Assembly: GCA_964353015.1 (NCBI GenBank)
Contig: CAYGUA010000014.1
Coordinates: 1-64,000, forward strand
Origin: JAMZMI01 sp964353015
GTDB taxonomy: Bacteria > Bacteroidota > Bacteroidia > Cytophagales > Cyclobacteriaceae
Reading direction: 5' to 3'
DNA length: 64,000 bases
Both the position numbers and the translations under genes were made by a program. The notes under the pieces were generated by a model, which was not told where the DNA came from, did no database searches, and saw only the letters and a program-made list of their open reading frames with translations. Below are positions 9,954 to 17,234 of the stretch, piece by piece (position 1 is the first letter of the stretch; every line of letters begins with the position of its first letter).

Positions 9954-10904
9954 TTAATCTTCCGCCATTTTCTTTTTAAAACTATAGATCAAACCAACAC
10001 TCCAGCGGTTACCCGCATTAATGGAAGCGATATTGTCTGTATTGTATTTTTGAATGATAGGCGTCAGAAATTGACAAGTCATAGATAGTGATTTATGATA
10101 AATCTGGGCTCCAAAGGATGCTAAAACAGATTTTCCACCTGTATTCAACTGATCAATTTCCCCCAGTTGGTGCATGCCTGCTTGCTCATAGAGAATACCT
10201 GCAAAAGGTAAGAAGGCCATCATAGGCGTCTCTTTCCAATAAAACAAATTGCTCGATGAAGTGAATTGATTTCCAAAGTGATAATCATCTCTATTTGCTG
10301 TGTTATACTTATAAGTGTTTTCACTACTCAAACCAAATGATCCATATCTAATGGTGTAGTTCCCTGAAATCAAGAAATCAAGGCTTCCAGTACCCATCTG
10401 AAAATTTCTGTTGATTATATCACCTTCATGTTTTCTGTCAAAATCACCGAGTGGCAGCTTTATTCCTCCCCCTATCTGAAGTGACTGTTTCCACTTAACC
10501 ATTGTATCGTCACCAGTATTAAACATTGTATAGTTGACTAATAAAGTAGGATCACCTATGCCTCTGGATTTTAGAGACTGCTGCGTACCATCCATAATAT
10601 TGACCATATATGGCAAAATAAGATTTAGATTCAACTTCTTATTGAAGGCATAACGACCCAAAATATCAGTGCGATGGTAGCTATCATTGGATCTTTCATC
10701 TTCAAAAAAGACGCTGTTGTATTTCATGGTAGCGTTGTAATGGGCCATACTATAGCGAACACCAATAAACGAATTACCATATTGAGGCAAAATGCCGTAA
10801 TAAATTCCTCCAAGATTGCCGCCACAAACATCACAGGCCATTGCTCTTCCCATCAATAAAACAGCAAAAAAAGCGACCAAATAGGTTTTCTTGTTACTCA
10901 CCAT
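9954..10904 (-). CDS. Outer-membrane beta-barrel (transporter-like) protein with N-terminal CxxC
   Basis: About 316 residues from the ATG at 10904, which puts a signal peptide (KTYLVAFFAVLLMGRAMA) directly at the N-terminus; the in-frame start 33 bases upstream would delay it. Cleavage after AMA would leave a mature N-terminus CDVCGGNLGG with a CxxC pair. The remainder alternates short amphipathic strands ending in aromatic residues, such as GVRYSMAHYN, ILGRYAFNKKLNLNLILPYMV and SVGLIYSFKKK, as in outer-membrane barrels of the transporter or MetA-pathway type. It is the last gene of the MbnP/MbnH group and overlaps the di-heme enzyme gene by 11 bases. It may be the outer-membrane channel or metal sensor of that system; this is inference from position. 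Confidence 0.75.
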   Translation of the reverse strand: MVSNKKTYLVAFFAVLLMGRAMACDVCGGNLGGIYYGILPQYGNSFIGVRYSMAHYNATMKYNSVFFEDERSNDSYHRTDILGRYAFNKKLNLNLILPYMVNIMDGTQQSLKSRGIGDPTLLVNYTMFNTGDDTMVKWKQSLQIGGGIKLPLGDFDRKHEGDIINRNFQMGTGSLDFLISGNYTIRYGSFGLSSENTYKYNTANRDDYHFGNQFTSSSNLFYWKETPMMAFLPFAGILYEQAGMHQLGEIDQLNTGGKSVLASFGAQIYHKSLSMTCQFLTPIIQKYNTDNIASINAGNRWSVGLIYSFKKKMAED

Positions 10905-11937
10905 TTTTAAAATATTTTGATTCAGAGATAAACTCATAGTCCGTAAGCGTCTCTAAAAAAGCAATAATTTTTGTTTTCTCATCATCAGTCAATGAAATCC
11001 CCTTTTCAGTTCCATTAATAAGTATTGGGTCGAGGGTTGCAGATTCTTGAACACCTTCGGCATAATGATCCAAGACCTCCTTCAAACTGATGAACCGCCC
11101 ATCATGCATATACGGACTTGTCAATGATACATTTCGCAATGAAGGCACTCTAAATTTGCCGTTATCCTCTTCACGTTCGGTTATTAAAGCACGTCCAATA
11201 TCCTTTGGTGTATTATCAAGGCCATTATTTCGAAAATTTTGATCTGTAAATAACTCCCCTGAATGGCAAGTACCACATTTACTTTCAAAAAGCTGCAAAC
11301 CCTCTAATTCTACCTCATCCAATTGCCCTTCACCCAATACATATTTATCATAGGCTGAATTGGCTGAAACCAACATGACCATAAATTGAGAAAGAGCCTG
11401 TAGCATTCGAGGTGTTGTCACTGAATCCGTCCCAAAGACTTCCTTAAACAAACCAGGGTATTCAGGATGGTTAGTCATTTTTATAATCACGTCGGACACA
11501 TTTTCATCCATTTCAAGAGGATTCTTAATGGCATTGAGAGGAACAAAATCAACATGAATCACGCCCCCATCCCAAAAAAAGTTTTTATAAAATGCCAGAT
11601 TAGCCAACTGAGGTGCATTTCTAATACCCACACGCTGATCCACTCCCAAACTCAACCGATGCTGCGGATCAGCAAAAGCGACCGTTTGATCATGGCAAGA
11701 AGCACATGCAATTGTGTTATCTCGAGAAAGAATAGGATCAAAAAAGATTCGCTTCCCCAATTCAAACCCTTCTTTTGAGATGCTATTGTTCTCAAATGTG
11801 TAAGTAGTTTCTGGAAAATGTTCCGGTTTTACAAACTCAAAACTATCACCAATAGTGGGCGGCTCATCAGAACTGCACGACACCAAGCTCAGGCAAATAA
11901 AAATCCAGACAATGAAAAATGTATTACTGATGTGCAT
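10894..11937 (-). CDS. MbnH/MauG-type di-heme c enzyme (cytochrome c peroxidase family), lipoprotein
   Basis: 347 residues with lipobox LVSC (Cys21). Two c-type heme motifs are present, CASCH (Cys78-His82) and CGTCH (Cys221-His225), in the bacterial di-heme peroxidase order, with a conserved linker (RNAPQLANLAFYKNFFWDG) between them. The family includes H2O2-reducing peroxidases, MauG, and MbnH, which oxidises a Trp of its partner MbnP to kynurenine and so creates a copper site. Two MbnP-family genes lie immediately upstream on the same strand, with a 14-base overlap, so the MbnH assignment is favoured over a generic peroxidase. It should act on the periplasmic or surface face of a membrane. 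The axial ligand that separates MauG-type from peroxidase-type enzymes cannot be fixed without alignment. Confidence 0.87.
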   Translation of the reverse strand: MHISNTFFIVWIFICLSLVSCSSDEPPTIGDSFEFVKPEHFPETTYTFENNSISKEGFELGKRIFFDPILSRDNTIACASCHDQTVAFADPQHRLSLGVDQRVGIRNAPQLANLAFYKNFFWDGGVIHVDFVPLNAIKNPLEMDENVSDVIIKMTNHPEYPGLFKEVFGTDSVTTPRMLQALSQFMVMLVSANSAYDKYVLGEGQLDEVELEGLQLFESKCGTCHSGELFTDQNFRNNGLDNTPKDIGRALITEREEDNGKFRVPSLRNVSLTSPYMHDGRFISLKEVLDHYAEGVQESATLDPILINGTEKGISLTDDEKTKIIAFLETLTDYEFISESKYFKNGE

Positions 11938-12727
11938 GGTCTACAACAAATAAATCATCCATATTTTCAGCAATAAAAACACCCGCAGCAGGAGAGTGGA
12001 CACTGTTGATTTCTGAAAAGTCAACCTCATTTGGCCCATCAAACATTTCACTAATATTCATCACAATATGTACACCTGGGAAATAATTGTAATCAATAAG
12101 CAGCGGATCAAAAGGTAAAGTATAATTCTGATTGTTATTTATCGCATCCCAACCGCCAATGTGATAACCAAAGCCATATGGGTTCGTTTCCTCAATGGTA
12201 TCGCCAAATGAATCTCCATATGAATCTGGTGATTGCCCTTCAATTTTGAAGGCGATGTAGCCTGAGTTCCAAGTCCAAAACATCCCATCTAGAAAAATTC
12301 CAGTTCCTTGTGTAACACCTTCCTCTGAAACACCCATAAGGAATGAAATCTTGTTATAGGTGCCTGGAGGAATGCCTTCTAAAATAATGTTTTGAGAATC
12401 TTTATTGGATTCATCCACCAGATAATACCCTTTTAGTTCATCCACACTTACATCCATTGGATCAGCATGGTATTCACCGTTGGGTCCTTCAAGAACAATC
12501 TCGCTGATAATATATTTCACCAATGTAAGGTTATATGATTGTCCCTTTTCATTAATGAACGGGTATTCTTCTGACCCAGGATCAGTCAATAATCCACCAG
12601 TACGAGTTCCCACAGCATTATCAAAAATTATTTCGATTTGGCCGGTAGGGGTTTCAGGTGCCTCCTCATCACCGCAGGCGATAAGGAAGCACATTGAAAT
12701 AATAACTATTGCAAATAATCTATTCAT
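11924..12727 (-). CDS. MbnP-family copper-binding-type lipoprotein (second copy)
   Basis: 267 residues from the ATG at 12727. That start gives a clean lipoprotein signal (FAIVIISMCFLIAC, Cys18) and an ATGAATAG overlap with the upstream stop; earlier in-frame starts at 12736 and 12754 extend into the upstream gene. MbnP features: IEIIFDNAVG near residue 31, NLTLVKYIISEIVLEGPNG around 66-84, GTYNKISFLMGV, then MFWTWNSGYIAFKIEG with Trp151 and Trp153, then YHIGGW (His189, Trp193), and a His-bearing C-terminus DHAHQ. In studied MbnP/MbnH pairs a Trp is converted to kynurenine and takes part in Cu(I) binding. Which Trp would be modified here is not determined. The paralogue directly upstream has the same core order. 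Confidence 0.87.
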   Translation of the reverse strand: MNRLFAIVIISMCFLIACGDEEAPETPTGQIEIIFDNAVGTRTGGLLTDPGSEEYPFINEKGQSYNLTLVKYIISEIVLEGPNGEYHADPMDVSVDELKGYYLVDESNKDSQNIILEGIPPGTYNKISFLMGVSEEGVTQGTGIFLDGMFWTWNSGYIAFKIEGQSPDSYGDSFGDTIEETNPYGFGYHIGGWDAINNNQNYTLPFDPLLIDYNYFPGVHIVMNISEMFDGPNEVDFSEINSVHSPAAGVFIAENMDDLFVVDHAHQ

Positions 12728-13658
12728 TCTCAACATGATGTACGTGAAAAGCATTTGTCAGATTTTGTGAAATGTGTTCACCAGCAACTGGCGAATGAAC
12801 GGAAAATGTAGTTCCAAAATCCACATTCATGTGACCAGAAAGTGCGTCTAATACGTCCATCTCGATATGAATCATTGAGCTCGTTCCGTCCGCCACTAGC
12901 AAGTGATGTGGAAAATCAAGTATAATCTCGTGGATATTGTTAGGTGTGGCCCATCCGCCAATATGGAATTCAAAATGAGAGTCTGTCTGTGAACCAGATT
13001 CCGGTGAGTTACCTTCCATCATAAACGCAACATATCCCGCATTCCAATTCCAAAACCAGGCACCATTAGATGGATCAAGTATTCCACCTATCGCACCTTC
13101 CTGAACAATATCTCCACGAACACCTAAGGTGAATTTTATTTTATTGAATTTACCGTCTGGCACATCTGCCAGCATAATCATTTGAGAAGCTTGGTCATTT
13201 TCCAAAATATGAAAAAATCCTTCGGCTCCCTCAGCGGAAACCGCTACCTCATCCACAAAATCTTCTCCTCCATCAGAAATTAGCTCAATTTCAGAGATAT
13301 AATAACCAAGCAAATCCAGATTGAAGGTTTGTTGATTCTCATTGGTATATGGGAAAGAGTCCGTAGATGACGCTTCTGATAAACTAAGATCAGAATCTCC
13401 TACAACATTGTCAAACATGATTGTGACCGAACCAATCCCATCAGCCAAAGCATCATCCTCATCGTCAGCATTTGCTACAAAGTTCAAAGGTTGATCGCAC
13501 GCCAATTTTACAGAATCTGCAGTTCCTAATTGATCACCATCTCCATCGAAATACCAGGTCGATTCTTCACAGGATTCACTGTCATTGCAAGAAGTTAAAG
13601 CAAATGGAATGGTAGCAACAAAAAATAGAAATATATAACTATTAATGATTGATTTCAT
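12720..13658 (-). CDS. MbnP-family lipoprotein with an N-terminal MopE-like Asp-rich repeat
   Basis: 312 residues; lipoprotein signal with LTSC (Cys24). Residues 34-56 read TWYFDGDGDQLGTADSVKLACD, which follows the short Asp-rich repeat that Pfam calls Cu-binding_MopE. The repeat is followed by an acidic linker (ANADDEDD). The MbnP core starts near residue 77 (VTIMFDNVVG) and includes NLDLLGYYISEIELIS, FNKIKFTLGV, a Trp-rich WFWNWNAGYVAFMMEG (Trp201, 203, 205), and FHIGGW. The C-terminus ends in a His cluster (HVHHVENE). It is the first of the two tandem MbnP genes. It differs from its neighbour by the extra repeat and by three alternate Trp residues where the neighbour has two. Binding of copper is inferred from family. 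Confidence 0.86.
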   Translation of the reverse strand: MKSIINSYIFLFFVATIPFALTSCNDSESCEESTWYFDGDGDQLGTADSVKLACDQPLNFVANADDEDDALADGIGSVTIMFDNVVGDSDLSLSEASSTDSFPYTNENQQTFNLDLLGYYISEIELISDGGEDFVDEVAVSAEGAEGFFHILENDQASQMIMLADVPDGKFNKIKFTLGVRGDIVQEGAIGGILDPSNGAWFWNWNAGYVAFMMEGNSPESGSQTDSHFEFHIGGWATPNNIHEIILDFPHHLLVADGTSSMIHIEMDVLDALSGHMNVDFGTTFSVHSPVAGEHISQNLTNAFHVHHVENE

Positions 13659-13758
13659 AAATATGAATAAATGGAATAATAAAAAAATAATTGAATTTTA
13701 GCTTAATAACCACGTTTTTCGTGTGAAATCAAGCTTCTAAGAAAAATACAAGAAGTAT

Positions 13759-14142
13759 TTATGCGAACTGCGGAGGTCGCAAAGATCGAGTCACGAAATC
13801 ATCCATTTTCATGTTTTCTGATAAGCATGAAAATGAAACATCCACGGCTCTGAAAGAAGTTTCTGCGGCAAATAAAATGGCTTCAGAAAGGAAAAAATTT
13901 ATCTCGAAAAGCTGACCAATTGACTTATTGGATTCTTCTTGATTTTGAGCTTGTGCGAGTTGATCAGAAAGATAGCATCTACCTTCACACATGGTGATTG
14001 GCTTGTCCCTGTTGACACAAAGCACCTCTGATATGTATTCCTTTCTTACTTCATAATCAAGGTATATGAGCGGAACAGTGAGGGCACTCCCCACCACCGA
14101 GCAAATAATCAACATAACGACTGTGCTCTTAATCAGCTGCAT
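13759..14142 (-). CDS. Small Cys-motif membrane-anchored protein, upstream of the MbnP genes
   Basis: 127 residues. An N-terminal hydrophobic segment (STVVMLIICSVVGSALTVPLIYL) acts as a signal or membrane anchor. Next comes DYEVRKEYISEVLCVNRDKPITMCEGRCYLSDQLAQAQ. The CVNRDKP...CEGRCYL pattern, three Cys in about 17 residues, recurs in small Bacteroidota proteins encoded near metal-uptake and TonB genes; I recall it as a family without a named function. No enzymatic motif is visible. It begins the minus-strand group and lies 100 bases before the first MbnP gene, so cotranscription is likely but not certain. The three Cys could bind a thiophilic metal. Confidence 0.7.
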   Translation of the reverse strand: MQLIKSTVVMLIICSVVGSALTVPLIYLDYEVRKEYISEVLCVNRDKPITMCEGRCYLSDQLAQAQNQEESNKSIGQLFEINFFLSEAILFAAETSFRAVDVSFSCLSENMKMDDFVTRSLRPPQFA

Positions 14143-14492
14143 CCTACAAAATTGAATTAGAAAATCCCAATTTCAAAACTTAATTGGTTTTATAAAAATC
14201 AAACCATGTAAACAATCCTGAACTTTGCCTTTTAAAAGAATGGTACTTGAGACAGACCAGTCGGACAAGCTCCACATTTAGGATTGCAAAATCATGATCA
14301 TTGAAAATATCATTGAATTCGAACCTTATGCCCTAGAAGATGTGCAAATGGCTCATAAAAGGGTCAAAAAAGGTATCAACCTGATATAAAAGCCAATTAA
14401 GAAATGAAAATTTCTCAATGTTGTATGAGGTCTTTAAATCAAAAAATTAAATCGATTCATTTATCCGCCATTGCGTACATTCGCGCACTTTT
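14143..14492. other. 350-base intergenic region between divergent genes
   Basis: It must hold the divergent promoters of the Cys-motif gene (minus) and the YkgJ-type gene (plus). TACATTCG at 14476-14483 is one mismatch from TAnnTTTG and 10 bases before the plus gene. In the plus frame a short run from 14294 to 14389 encodes 31 residues (MIIENIIEFEPYALEDVQ... ending GINLI), preceded in the same frame by another short piece separated by a TAG at 14279. The YALEDVQMAHKRV stretch resembles the C-terminal end of medium-chain dehydrogenases, so the region may contain a decayed gene fragment. Nothing else is recognisable. Confidence 0.3.
14174..14203 (-). promoter_or_regulatory. Possible promoter of the MbnP/MbnH group
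   Basis: On the minus strand TTTG (14200-14203) is followed after 17 bases by TAAGTTTTG (14174-14182), which is one base longer than the -7 consensus TAnnTTTG. The start codon of the Cys-motif gene is about 32 bases downstream. The match is imperfect, so this is a candidate only. Confidence 0.3.
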
Positions 14493-15101
14493 ATGTCAAT
14501 CGTACGCAAAGTGAGATCGATCGAACGGTTGTTTGGTCGTCTCGATTTGGAAATTACTGAATTCAGAACTCAAACCGGGTTATTTTGTGTGCCTGGCTGT
14601 GGTCATTGCTGTACTAAACCAGATATAGATGCCAGTCCTTTGGAGTTTCTACCCTATGCTTTTCATCTATTTATGATAGGAAAAGCAAATGACACACTTG
14701 AGGAGTTATCCAAAACCAATCCTCAAATCTGCATCATATATTCACCTTTGTCCATTGAAGAAAAGTCTAAAGGGAGCTGCAGCGAATATGCATATCGTGG
14801 TTTGATTTGCAGACTTTTTGGATTTGGTGCCTCACGAGACAAGTTTGGTCAGCTACGATTGGCCACATGCAAGATCATCAAAGAAGGTCAGGCAGCTAGC
14901 TATCAAAAGGCAGTTACCGGAATCAATCAAGGTCAATACGTTCCGATTTTTTCTGACTATTACCAAAAACTAGCTCAAATTGATTTCCGACTTGGCAATA
15001 CCATTGTGCCAATCAATGAAGCAATAAAAATCGCAATAGAGGAAGTTTTGCATCATTATGCGTACCGTCCTTTAAGAGGAAAATTCAAGGGAGCGGCCTA
15101 A
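14493..15101 (+). CDS. YkgJ-type cysteine cluster protein
   Basis: 202 residues, probably cytoplasmic. The Cys motif CVPGCGHCC is at residues ~31-39. Further Cys lie in the middle (CIIYSPL, GSCSEYAYRGLICRLFGFG) and in LATCKII, following the CxxCxxCC...C...CRxFGFG pattern of the YkgJ/UPF0153 family. Members are thought to bind zinc or an Fe-S cluster; the function is not established. It lies 2 bases from the convergent bicupin gene. It has an imperfect -7 box (TACATTCG) 10 bases upstream of its ATG. Confidence 0.85.
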   Translation: MSIVRKVRSIERLFGRLDLEITEFRTQTGLFCVPGCGHCCTKPDIDASPLEFLPYAFHLFMIGKANDTLEELSKTNPQICIIYSPLSIEEKSKGSCSEYAYRGLICRLFGFGASRDKFGQLRLATCKIIKEGQAASYQKAVTGINQGQYVPIFSDYYQKLAQIDFRLGNTIVPINEAIKIAIEEVLHHYAYRPLRGKFKGAA

Positions 15102-15102
15102 T

Positions 15103-15864
15103 CTATCGCCATTTAAAAGCAAAATAAGTACACGACTCATCAGAATCGTTTCCAACCTGATGTGGAAGTTGCGATGCAATGAAATACAAATCGCCCGATT
15201 CTGATTTGAACTGAACTCCATCAATTGTCATATTGGCTTTTCCATCAATAACAAGGATTATTTCAGTTTCCAGATGTGTATGGCCATCATGACTTGGCCC
15301 TCTGTTCGACAAATGTGTCACGTGCATTTCAAATCTTTCGCACATGGCAGTAGCACGATCAAAATATTTTCTACCACCTCCTTTTTTGCTTGGCTTAAAA
15401 ATCAACGAATCTTTGTTATAAATCATGGAACCTCCAGAAGAATAAGCCCGAACCATATCAACTGGTTTTCTGCTATCATACTTTAAAACATAGTAAGTCA
15501 AAGTATCCAATCCAGCATTGAAAATAGTATGCCTTTGCCCTGGCATAATTTGAATAACGCTTTCTGGCCCTAATATTGACTTTAGCGTGTCCATGGATAT
15601 TTCCATCAAACCTTGCTTGACAATGATCAATCGTTCTTTCCCTTCACTTTCATTTTCCAACTGGGTATTCGCCCCTGAAATAATCGAAATGGCTTCAATT
15701 TGGAGAAATTCAAAATGTGGCGTTGGCCCATTCAAAATCTTCCTTGCAAGTATATTTCCATCCATGCTTATCTCTAAATCACTCCATTTATAAACTCTAG
15801 ATTCAACGAATGCTGGTTTGGTATCACATGCCTGAATTAATAATACCAATAAAAAATTCCTCAT
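15103..15864 (-). CDS. Bicupin lipoprotein
   Basis: About 253 residues from the ATG at 15864, which forms an ATGA overlap with the stop of the upstream MORN gene. The start 12 bases earlier is less likely. The N-terminus MRNFLLVLLIQAC is a lipoprotein signal. Two cupin folds can be read. The first (residues ~45-130) contains FLQIEAISIISGAN...IQIMPGQRHTIFNAG. The second contains a fuller motif: HDGHTHLETEIILVIDG and GDLYFIASQLPHQVGN, with the His and Glu that usually bind a metal. The first lacks most metal ligands. Cupins of this kind are dioxygenases, isomerases or sugar-binding proteins; the substrate is not predictable here. Confidence 0.8.
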   Translation of the reverse strand: MRNFLLVLLIQACDTKPAFVESRVYKWSDLEISMDGNILARKILNGPTPHFEFLQIEAISIISGANTQLENESEGKERLIIVKQGLMEISMDTLKSILGPESVIQIMPGQRHTIFNAGLDTLTYYVLKYDSRKPVDMVRAYSSGGSMIYNKDSLIFKPSKKGGGRKYFDRATAMCERFEMHVTHLSNRGPSHDGHTHLETEIILVIDGKANMTIDGVQFKSESGDLYFIASQLPHQVGNDSDESCTYFAFKWR

Positions 15865-16298
15865 GAAATTAAGCATAATTCTAAATTTATAATTTTCAAT
15901 TTGATCAAATTGCCTAGTACATCATAGGTTTTCCAGGATCCCACTTTGCGATTATTCCAAAATTCACCTTCATCATGCAACAATCCTTTTTCATAATATC
16001 GCTTCCAAATTCCGGTTTTTAGTTCATCACTAAATGAGCCTATTTGGATAAGATTCCCATTGCTTCTGTACCAAACCCATTCACCACTCAATTTGCCATT
16101 CTGATATATTCCTTTTGATTTGAGTGATTCATTTTTAAAATAATAATACCACTCACCTACACGTACACTGTTTAAATATTCACCCTCACAACACAAAGAA
16201 CCATCTTTGAAAAATTCACGATATGGCCCATTTGTCAGCGCTTCATTTTCATCGCATCTATTATCAAGCTGCAACACCAAAGGATTTAAGCACTTCAC
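15861..16298 (-). CDS. MORN/YwqK-repeat protein, N-terminus possibly lost
   Basis: 145 residues made of about five MORN-variant repeats: GPYREFFKDGSLCCEGEYL, GEWYYYFKNESLKSKGIYQ, GEWVWYRSNGNLIQIGSF, GIWKRYYEKGLLHDEGEF and GSWKTYDVLGNLIKL. This is the repeat of the YwqK-type family. The only start available is a GTG at 16298, with an in-frame TGA five codons upstream and no signal peptide, whereas relatives usually carry one. The gene may therefore be 5' damaged. It is cotranscribed with the bicupin gene (ATGA overlap). Its partner and function are unknown. Confidence 0.65.
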   Translation of the reverse strand: MKCLNPLVLQLDNRCDENEALTNGPYREFFKDGSLCCEGEYLNSVRVGEWYYYFKNESLKSKGIYQNGKLSGEWVWYRSNGNLIQIGSFSDELKTGIWKRYYEKGLLHDEGEFWNNRKVGSWKTYDVLGNLIKLKIINLELCLIS

Positions 16299-16618
16299 TA
16301 TAAAATTAATTCATTAAGTATGGTAATCATCCTCCTAATCTGGAATAGAACAAGTTGATTTTAAAATCATAATTCGAGAATAGAATAATTGGTCAACTAT
16401 TTAGTTTTGAGTATTTCAAGGCATCCATTCAAATCTGATATTTTAATGATCCTTTCATCCACCATTTTTGATAAAAACTCACTTTGAAATCATCTGCATT
16501 AGAGATAATATAATAATTATCATATCCTCATTAATATTGCTTTTTTATTATGATTTTCACTATTATTTATTAATATCTTTACCATATTAATATTTATAAC
16601 CGCTATTTACTGATTATC
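16299..16618. other. 320-base AT-rich intergenic region
   Basis: Very AT-rich and without a clear gene. On the minus strand, codons 16397-16465 encode 22 residues beginning MVDERIIKISDLNGCLEI. They continue upstream a few codons to a TGA, so this could be the tail of a decayed gene. TATCTTTA at 16574-16581 is one base from TAnnTTTG and 38 bases upstream of the DUF4136 gene, a plausible -7 box. Confidence 0.3.
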
Positions 16619-17191
16619 ATGAAATTAAAAATCATCTTCAAATCACTGGTCATCGGGATCATTCTATCATGGTTTTTGATCGGATGTAGCTCTCAATCAA
16701 TTGTACTTGACTCTAGTTATAACTACAGCGCCAAGTTTAAGAAGTATAGTTCATTTGGGTTCTTAGACATGAATGGAACATCGATGACTGAAGAAGAAGA
16801 ATATATTATACAAAAGACGATATTTCAGAGAATGACGTCCTTAGGATATAAATACCAACCGGAAAATGCAGACATATATGTGGCCTACAAGTATTTTGAA
16901 AGACCAATCGATATCAGTGGATTTTACCAAATTAAGCTTGGCAACTGGGTAAAGGACGAAACAACCACCCAGAGTTCAGATCAAAAGAATAATAGAAACA
17001 CAAATTACGTGCAGCGCAAAATCTCCTTACCAGCTGGCTCATACGTGGTAAATTTTTTAGACACCAGTTTAGGTGATACTGTTTGGCAGGGATATATTGG
17101 TAAGCAAAGCTCGTGGGATCATGCAGATCAGCTGCAATCTTCCATTGTGTTAGTAATGGACGAATATAAAGTTTTGGCTTATAATTGGTAA
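16619..17191 (+). CDS. DUF4136 family lipoprotein
   Basis: 190 residues with lipoprotein signal ending LIGC (Cys23). The core follows DUF4136: YSAKFKKYSSFGFLD near residue 36, EEEYIIQKTIFQRMTSLGYKYQPENADIYVAY, then SYVVNFLDTSLGDTVWQGYIGK. The family is found across Gram-negative bacteria as periplasmic or outer-membrane lipoproteins of unknown function. It stands alone, convergent with bioA (43-base gap). Confidence 0.85.
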   Translation: MKLKIIFKSLVIGIILSWFLIGCSSQSIVLDSSYNYSAKFKKYSSFGFLDMNGTSMTEEEEYIIQKTIFQRMTSLGYKYQPENADIYVAYKYFERPIDISGFYQIKLGNWVKDETTTQSSDQKNNRNTNYVQRKISLPAGSYVVNFLDTSLGDTVWQGYIGKQSSWDHADQLQSSIVLVMDEYKVLAYNW

Positions 17192-17234
17192 TTAACCAGT
17201 TTTTAAATGCTGATTTATAAGTTCTGACTAAGAT

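Noticed and set aside
13744..13760. 6-bp dyad (AAATAC/GTATTT) at the end of the Cys-motif gene as a minus-strand terminator
   Set aside because: Short, AT-only, overlaps the stop codon and lacks a proper T tract; operon continuity cannot be excluded on this basis.
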